Assembly: GCA_964564695.1 (NCBI GenBank) | Contig: CAZMCC010000145.1 | Coordinates: 1 to 6,073 of the forward strand | Direction: 5' to 3' | Source: CAZMCC01 sp964564695 | Lineage (GTDB): Bacteria > Planctomycetota > Phycisphaerae > Phycisphaerales > UBA1924 | Length of the DNA: 6,073 nucleotides | Shown: positions 1-6,073 of the stretch, piece after piece | How the letters are laid out: every line of letters begins with the position of its first letter | Position numbering within the stretch: position 1 is the stretch's first letter | Notes under the pieces: generated by a model | Seen by the model: only the letters and a program-made list of their open reading frames with translations | The model's database searches: none | Told to the model about the DNA's origin: nothing | Position numbers and translations under genes: made by a program

Positions 1-90
1 CCCCTTCCAACACGGATGGGGCGGTATCAAGATACAAGGGCAGGGGTGAGGGCTCCGACTCCTTCCCGTCTTCCTACTTCTCCTCACTCT

Positions 91-204
91 TCCGCCTCTC
101 TCCGCCTCTCTCCGCGTTCTCAGCGCTCTCCGCGGTGAATCCCTCCTCTTCCTCGTCTTGCCTCTTCTCTCTTTCTCCGTGCCCTCCGTGTCCTCCGTGG
201 TGAA
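91..204 (-). repeat. Two-module 9-bp-unit repeat cluster (CACGGAG / GCGGAGA type)
   Basis: Read on the plus strand, 175-201 is three consecutive 9-bp units (CTCCGTGCC, CTCCGTGTC, CTCCGTGGT) followed by GAA. A second module at 110-136 has the same plan (CTCCGCGTT, CTCAGCGCT, CTCCGCGGT) and also ends in GAA. The two modules are direct copies 65 bp apart. The 10-mer TCCGCCTCTC is doubled at 91-110 beside the second module, and the stretch between the modules is almost pure C/T. On the minus strand each module begins TTCACC and then CACGGAGG or GCGGAGAG. From memory, very similar elements are scattered as non-coding repeats in many bacterial genomes and give spurious proteins rich in HGGHGG and TAESAENAE. 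No gene is supported here. Function is unknown; the strand assignment is conventional. Confidence 0.75.
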
Positions 205-233
205 CTTCGCCTCCCCGCTGGCTAGCGTTCCCC

Positions 234-1664
<1,431 letters not shown>

Positions 1665-1680
1665 CGTACAACCGTCGCGT

Positions 1681-1938
1681 CTAGGCCGCTTCCTCGACCA
1701 CTTCGGCCGTGGTCTCGCTGGCGAGCATGGAGTTGAGGCGTTCCTCCTCGGCCTCGATGATCCTCGCCTCGCCCGTGCGCCGGGCGTACTCATCGCGCAG
1801 GCTCGTGACGTCGCGCCGGAGCTGGCGCATGGCCGAGTCCTGAGCGATGCGTCGTGCCATGACGCCCAGCGTCGCCAGCACAAACGCGCCGGCGATGATG
1901 CCCAGCAGCAGCCACAGCTCGATCGAGGCCTCGGCCAT
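1681..1938 (-). CDS. Small single-span membrane protein with coiled coil
   Basis: This 85-residue protein is not recognised as a named family. Residues about 7-27 form one hydrophobic helix (WLLLGIIAGAFVLATLGVM), followed by Arg-Arg. Residues about 33-75 are highly charged and lack helix breakers (QLRRDVTSLRDEYARR, then ARIIEAEEERLNSML), as expected for a coiled coil. The tail is acidic. By the positive-inside rule the coiled coil probably lies in the cytoplasm. The minus-strand codons have nearly all G or C in third position, which supports this strand over the overlapping plus-strand frame. The start is an ATG at 1936-1938 without a Shine-Dalgarno match; the stop is TAG. It converges on the dipeptidase gene with a 16-bp gap and diverges from the 870-residue protein gene across 110 bp. 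A scaffold or division-associated role is possible, but nothing in the sequence proves it. Confidence 0.8.
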   Translation of the reverse strand: MAEASIELWLLLGIIAGAFVLATLGVMARRIAQDSAMRQLRRDVTSLRDEYARRTGEARIIEAEEERLNSMLASETTAEVVEEAA

Positions 1939-1977
1939 GAATTGGTTATCGACCGGCGGCGGGGGCCGCTGAAGCGC

Positions 1978-1994
1978 CCGCGGGAAGCCCGTGG
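1978..1994. repeat. Imperfect hairpin in divergent spacer
   Basis: CCGCGGG at 1978-1984 can pair with CCCGTGG at 1988-1994 around an AAG loop, giving seven pairs with one G-T. The element overlaps an 8-bp palindrome, CCCGCGGG, at 1977-1984. It sits 39 bp upstream of the ATG of the minus-strand small gene and 54 bp upstream of the GTG of the plus-strand gene, so it could be an operator or a leader structure. In DNA this rich in G and C it may also be chance. Confidence 0.25.
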
Positions 1995-2004
1995 CGAGCC
2001 GGAG

Positions 2005-2028
2005 TTTGGGTCCGCAACCTTTGGGTCC
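2005..2028 (+). repeat. 9-bp direct repeat TTTGGGTCC upstream of the 870-aa gene
   Basis: TTTGGGTCC occurs at 2005-2013 and again at 2020-2028, with start points 15 bp apart. The copies stand out because T runs are rare in this sequence. The second copy ends 8 bp before the TACAAT box at 2037-2042, so the pair covers the region where RNA polymerase or an activator would bind. They may be paired binding sites for a regulator, or relics of a small duplication. No particular regulator is recognised. Confidence 0.4.
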
Positions 2029-2036
2029 CTTGAGGT

Positions 2037-2042
2037 TACAAT
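2037..2042 (+). promoter_or_regulatory. Candidate -10 box (TACAAT) for a leaderless transcript
   Basis: TACAAT differs from the sigma-70 consensus TATAAT at one base and lies in a rare AT-containing patch. Six bases separate it from the GTG at 2049, so transcription beginning at the usual distance would start at or next to the start codon. No good -35 box is seen at 17-bp spacing (2014-2019 reads GCAACC). No Shine-Dalgarno site is possible in such a short leader, which fits leaderless translation. Confidence 0.45.
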
Positions 2043-2048
2043 CGTCAC

Positions 2049-4661
2049 GTGAGCGTGCTGAATCGTGCGGCGGTCATCGTGTGGGTACTGGGGCTGTGCG
2101 GGCTGTTCGGGCTCGTGGGGTTCACGGACGCCGCGTTTGCACAGGAAGGCTCCGGCAGCGCCGGCGCCGAGGCGCCCCCGCCGCCGGCCACCAGCTCCCG
2201 CTCGGGCGAGATGGCCGTCACCATCACCCGCGTCGGCGCCGGCGGGCGTGCCCGCCCCGGCGACTGGGCCGCGGTGCAGGTCGAGATCACCAACCAGACC
2301 GACCGCATCCGCGAGGTCCTCGTCCGCGCGGTGATCCCCGACCCCGATGGCGACCGCGCCGGCTACGAGCGCACGATCGTCTCCAACCCCGGCGCCAAGC
2401 AGTCGGTGTGGCTCTACGTCAAGCTCCCCTTCGCCATCGACAGCGGCACGTCGATCACCGTCACCGCGCACGAGGCCGAGGAGGCCGACTCGGGTTCCGG
2501 TGTCCGCTACCGCGCCGGGCGCGAGCTCGGCTCGGGGTTCCTGCGCCTGGGCAACTACGTCGGCGCGACCACCGGCATCATGTACGTCGTCGGCGGCTCG
2601 GGCGCCCTCGAGCAGTACATGGTCACCGGCAAGGGCTTCGACTACGCCGCCACCGGCCACGAGCTGACCGACGTCATCAATCTCCAGATCGCCGACATCC
2701 CCGACCGCGCCATCGGCCTGCTCTCGAGCGACACGCTCGTGTGGACTCCCTCCTCGCAGCGCCTCGAGCCCAGCGACCTCTCGCGCGACCAGGCCGCCGC
2801 CATCCGCGAGTGGGTGCGCCGTGGCGGGCACCTCGTCGTCGTGCTCCCCGGCGCCGGCCAGGCGTGGCTCGGGCGCCCTGACAACCCGCTCTCCGACCTC
2901 ATGCCCGCGGCAAGTCCAGTGCTCTTCGAGGCCGTCGACCTCGAGCCGATGCGCCGGCTGCTGACGAACCAGCCGAGCGTGGCGTTCGTCAATCCGGTCA
3001 TCGTGCAGACGTTCCGGGCCGAGCCCGACGCCGGGCCGTACGACGCGATGCCCGTGCTGAGCGTTCCCGCCGATCACCCTGCGTCGGGAGTCGCGGGCCA
3101 GCCGATTGTCATCCGGCGCCTCGTCGGCCAGGGGGCTGTGACCGTCGTCGGCATCGACGTCTCGCTCCGCTCGCTCACCGAGTTCCGGCGCGTCGAAGCC
3201 GACATCTTCTGGAACCGCGTCCTCGGCCGGCGCATCGACCTGCTCAAGCCCGACGACCTCAACGACAAGCTCAAGAGCAAGGCCTTCTTCGGCAACCGCC
3301 AGGACAAGGAACTCGACGCCGGCGTCGGCGGCGAGATCTCCATGACTGCCGAGGCCGCCGCGGGCCTGCTCCTCGCGTTCGTCGTCTTCGGCCTCTACTG
3401 GCTCTTCGCCGGGCCCGTCGGCCACTTCGCCCTCAAGCGGCGCGACCTGCGCCGCCACTCGTGGCTCGGCTTCGTCGGCGTCGCGGGCATCTTCACCGCC
3501 ATCGCCTGGGGCGGCGCCAACCTCATCAAGGCCAAGCGCGTCTCGGGCAACCACCTCACCTTCATCGACCACGTCTACGGCCAGCCCTCGCAGCGCACCC
3601 GCACGTGGGTCAACATCCACGTCCCGCGCTACGGCGACGTGCGCGTCTCGGCCGCCACTGACGAAGTGGGGGGGGGCATGTCCGCGTCGTCCACCGGCTC
3701 CGAGGACTGGCACGTCATGATCGCCCCGTGGGACGACCCCGAGGGCTCGTCGGGCTGGGGCGGGTTCCCCGATCGGCGTGAGTACACCGTCGAGTCGCGC
3801 GACCCCGTCGAGCTCGTGGTTCCGTTCCGCTCGACCTCCAAGCAGTTCCGCATCGACTGGGCCGGCCCCGTGCGCGACGGCTGGGGCATGCCGCGTCCCG
3901 AGGCGCCCCCGAGCGCCGGCGGCGTCACGCCGGAGCTGGGCAAGGAGCTCGTGCTCAAGAAGGAAAGCTCCGGGCGCGGCTGGTCGCTCTCGGGTTCGCT
4001 CACGCACGACCTGCCGGGCGACCTGACGAACGTGGTCGTCGTGGTCGTGCCGCACCAGGACCGGATGGACAGCAAGCCCGAGCTCGCCCTCGTCGCCGAT
4101 GCGAGGGCGGTGTCGTACTCGACGTGGGAACGGGGGAAGAAGATCGACCTGGGGGCCGCGTTCGGGGCACAGTCCGGGCCGACGGACAAGAACACGCCGC
4201 AAGCCACCACCTGGCTCCACGATGTGCTCGGCAAACCCTCGGGGCATGCCAATTCGCTCAGCGGCGGCCCCGCGACGCAGACCGAGCCCAACGCGCTCCT
4301 GGCGCTCACCTTCTACTCCATGCTCGAGCCCCCGATCGTCAACGCCCAGAACATCGACGACACCGCGTTCGTCGCCCGGCGCCGCTCCACGCACACATGG
4401 GACCTGGGGCGCTGGTTCACCCAGCCGTGCGTGATCGTCGTCGGCCTGCTGCGCGAGGGGCCAAGCCCGACCCCGCTGCGGGTCGACGGTCGTGAGGTTG
4501 AGCTGCACGGCAAGACGCTCGTCCGCTGGGTCTATCCGCTCACGCCCGATCCGCCGGAGTACGGGCCGCGTACTGGCAGCGGGACGCCGACGGGTCCCGA
4601 CGCCAAGCCGACCGGCCCCGAGAAGCCCCCCACGACGCCGAAGCCGGAGCCGCCGGGCTGA
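2049..4661 (+). CDS. Uncharacterised exported/membrane protein with GldG-like amidotransferase-fold domain
   Basis: This is an 870-residue protein with no recognised function. Residues 1-31 look like a signal peptide with a possible cut after AFA; otherwise the segment is a membrane anchor. Residues about 55-150 resemble a beta-sandwich (VQVEITNQTDRIREVLVRAVIP). Residues about 215-395 resemble the class I amidotransferase-like fold of GldG-type proteins: SRDQAAAIREWVRRGGHLVVVLPGAG at 245-270, then GQGAVTVVGIDVSLRSL at 360-376. No catalytic Cys-His-Glu set is evident, so a binding role is likelier than catalysis. Two membrane helices follow at about 434-456 and 472-493, joined by GPVGHFALKRRDLRRHSW, a basic loop likely to be cytoplasmic. 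A second large, probably extracytoplasmic domain (500-830) ends in a Pro/Thr/Gly-rich tail (835-870). The start is GTG at 2049; a stop at 2031 excludes an earlier one, though GTG at 2055 is an alternative. An ABC ATPase gene follows 66 bp later, which suggests a shared complex. A nine-G run at 3668-3676 lies within the frame. Confidence 0.88.
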   Translation: MSVLNRAAVIVWVLGLCGLFGLVGFTDAAFAQEGSGSAGAEAPPPPATSSRSGEMAVTITRVGAGGRARPGDWAAVQVEITNQTDRIREVLVRAVIPDPDGDRAGYERTIVSNPGAKQSVWLYVKLPFAIDSGTSITVTAHEAEEADSGSGVRYRAGRELGSGFLRLGNYVGATTGIMYVVGGSGALEQYMVTGKGFDYAATGHELTDVINLQIADIPDRAIGLLSSDTLVWTPSSQRLEPSDLSRDQAAAIREWVRRGGHLVVVLPGAGQAWLGRPDNPLSDLMPAASPVLFEAVDLEPMRRLLTNQPSVAFVNPVIVQTFRAEPDAGPYDAMPVLSVPADHPASGVAGQPIVIRRLVGQGAVTVVGIDVSLRSLTEFRRVEADIFWNRVLGRRIDLLKPDDLNDKLKSKAFFGNRQDKELDAGVGGEISMTAEAAAGLLLAFVVFGLYWLFAGPVGHFALKRRDLRRHSWLGFVGVAGIFTAIAWGGANLIKAKRVSGNHLTFIDHVYGQPSQRTRTWVNIHVPRYGDVRVSAATDEVGGGMSASSTGSEDWHVMIAPWDDPEGSSGWGGFPDRREYTVESRDPVELVVPFRSTSKQFRIDWAGPVRDGWGMPRPEAPPSAGGVTPELGKELVLKKESSGRGWSLSGSLTHDLPGDLTNVVVVVVPHQDRMDSKPELALVADARAVSYSTWERGKKIDLGAAFGAQSGPTDKNTPQATTWLHDVLGKPSGHANSLSGGPATQTEPNALLALTFYSMLEPPIVNAQNIDDTAFVARRRSTHTWDLGRWFTQPCVIVVGLLREGPSPTPLRVDGREVELHGKTLVRWVYPLTPDPPEYGPRTGSGTPTGPDAKPTGPEKPPTTPKPEPPG
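3668..3676 (+). repeat. Nine-G homopolymer inside coding sequence
   Basis: A run of nine G residues encodes the Gly-Gly-Gly of DEVGGGMSA near residues 541-543 of the 870-residue protein. The frame continues cleanly for more than 320 codons afterwards, so the length given here keeps the gene intact. Runs of this length are prone to polymerase slippage and to sequencing error. Confidence 0.9.
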
Positions 4662-4713
4662 GCGGCCATACGTGATTGCGACCTGGTTCATGTTTCGCCG
4701 AACCCTCCGCCGC

Positions 4714-4718
4714 GGGAG
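4714..4718 (+). promoter_or_regulatory. Ribosome binding site GGGAG favouring the GTG start
   Basis: GGGAG ends nine bases before the GTG at 4728 and fifteen bases before the in-frame ATG at 4734. The spacing supports GTG as the start of the ABC ATPase, giving an N-terminus of MPMIET rather than MIET. The match is short, so the ATG remains possible. Confidence 0.4.
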
Positions 4719-4727
4719 CCCACCACC

Positions 4728-5690
<963 letters not shown>

Positions 5691-5839
5691 CAACCGCCCC
5701 GGGACGCCGGACCTGAGTCCGCGAAGGTCGGGGTCTGCCTCGACCGATGAGTTCGACGTGGCACGCAACGCCGTGAACTTCCCGCCGTCGAATTGAGTCG
5801 CAAGTGCCTATGTGGCGATGACTTAGCGCGTCGCGCCAG

Positions 5840-5860
5840 TCGGCGCGGCCTCCGCGCCGA
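5840..5860 (+). terminator. Strong GC hairpin, possible terminator
   Basis: TCGGCGCGG at 5840-5848 and CCGCGCCGA at 5852-5860 are perfect inverted copies around a three-base CCT loop. A mildly T-rich stretch (TGGTTGTTGTG) follows, but there is no true T run. It lies 150 bp after the stop of the ABC ATPase gene and 41 bp before the small reading frame at 5902. It may end the upstream transcription unit, or it may be part of the leader of the small frame. Confidence 0.4.
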
Positions 5861-5888
5861 TGGTTGTTGTGCCGCAGCAACCAGAAGC

Positions 5889-5896
5889 AAAGGAGG
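5889..5896 (+). promoter_or_regulatory. Perfect Shine-Dalgarno AAAGGAGG
   Basis: AAAGGAGG stands five bases before the ATG at 5902. It is the best ribosome binding site in the window, while the two largest genes have none. Its quality and spacing are the main reason for considering the small frame behind it as possibly translated. Confidence 0.5.
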
Positions 5897-5901
5897 CCAC
5901 G

Positions 5902-6024
5902 ATGTTCAAGGCATCGGCTGGCGGCACTGTCGCCGCGCCAACGTCAGTGTATCGGCACACCCTCGTCCGGCTCTTGATCCAACTGCTCGGCCCGCTCGAC
6001 GCCCGGCGCGGATGTGGACCCTGA
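5902..6024 (+). CDS. Possible 40-residue small protein
   Basis: The frame begins ATG TTC AAG GCA and ends TGA at 6022-6024. The product starts MFKASAGGTVAAP, has a mildly hydrophobic middle (TLVRLLIQLLGPL at about 20-32) and ends in a basic, Cys-containing tail (ARRGCGP). Support comes from the perfect AAAGGAGG at ideal spacing. Against it, the third codon positions are less biased to G and C than in the certain genes, and no family is recognised. It could be a leader peptide, a small membrane-associated protein, the broken start of a longer gene, or chance. An overlapping ATG at 6012 in another frame stays open to the window end. Confidence 0.3.
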   Translation: MFKASAGGTVAAPTSVYRHTLVRLLIQLLGPLDARRGCGP

Positions 6025-6073
6025 TGCTGCTGGGAGCGCGCGCGATCCGCGCCGCAGGGCACTCCCCGCGCCG

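Larger units (their letters stand above)
5691..6073. other. 383-bp stretch without a convincing long gene
   Basis: No frame here shows the strong third-position G/C pattern of the other genes over a useful length. The stretch holds several inverted repeats. CGGAC/GTCCG surrounds CTGA at 5708-5721. AGTTCGAC (5750-5757) can pair with GTCGAATT (5787-5794) and encloses a smaller CACG/CGTG stem (5762-5775). A 9-bp perfect stem lies at 5840-5860. A perfect Shine-Dalgarno with a 40-codon frame begins at 5889. Another ATG at 6012 opens a frame that is still open at the window end (MWTLMLLGARAIRAAG), which could be the beginning of a gene cut by the edge. No insertion sequence ends or tRNA are seen. 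Confidence 0.5.

Noticed and set aside
5826..5836. GCGCGTCGCGC palindrome
   Set aside because: The single central base leaves no room for a loop, and short GC palindromes are expected often in this DNA. It is not listed as a site.

Overview
The window is strongly GC-rich bacterial DNA with near-saturated G/C at third codon positions. The gene content, the rarity of Shine-Dalgarno sites, and an ABC ATPase with a YVPD Q-loop and an LSRGM signature suggest a planctomycete-type bacterium, perhaps class Phycisphaerae. That assignment is inference from composition and gene style; no marker gene is present.

Layout. Bases 1-233 hold no gene. They carry two related repeat modules, each made of three 9-bp units, joined by a polypyrimidine tract. 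Bases 234-1664 (+) encode a complete M20-family di-zinc dipeptidase with all metal and catalytic residues visible. Only 16 bp separate it from a convergent small gene at 1681-1938 (-), which encodes an 85-residue protein with one membrane span and a coiled coil. The divergent spacer 1939-2048 holds a 9-bp direct repeat, an imperfect hairpin and a TACAAT box placed so that the next gene (2049-4661, +) may be read from a leaderless mRNA starting with GTG. That gene encodes an 870-residue exported or membrane-anchored protein of no recognised function. It has a signal sequence, an extracytoplasmic domain that looks like the amidotransferase-like domains of GldG-type proteins, two membrane helices, a second large domain and a proline-rich tail. 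After 66 bp comes a gene for an ABC-2-type ATP-binding protein (4728-5690, +). The last 383 bp (5691-6073) hold no convincing long gene, only several inverted repeats and a 40-codon reading frame behind a perfect AAAGGAGG.

How the genes may work together. The 870-residue membrane protein and the ABC ATPase probably form one transcription unit, and by analogy with GldA/GldG-like pairs may act in one membrane complex. No permease with several membrane spans is visible in the window, so the membrane partner of the ATPase is either the 870-residue protein, a gene upstream of or beyond the window, or one elsewhere. The dipeptidase and the small membrane protein look like independent housekeeping or accessory genes. 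I see no tRNA, rRNA, CRISPR array, transposase or phage gene. The best candidates for something undescribed are the uncharacterised 870-residue protein with its ATPase, and the repeat cluster upstream of the dipeptidase.
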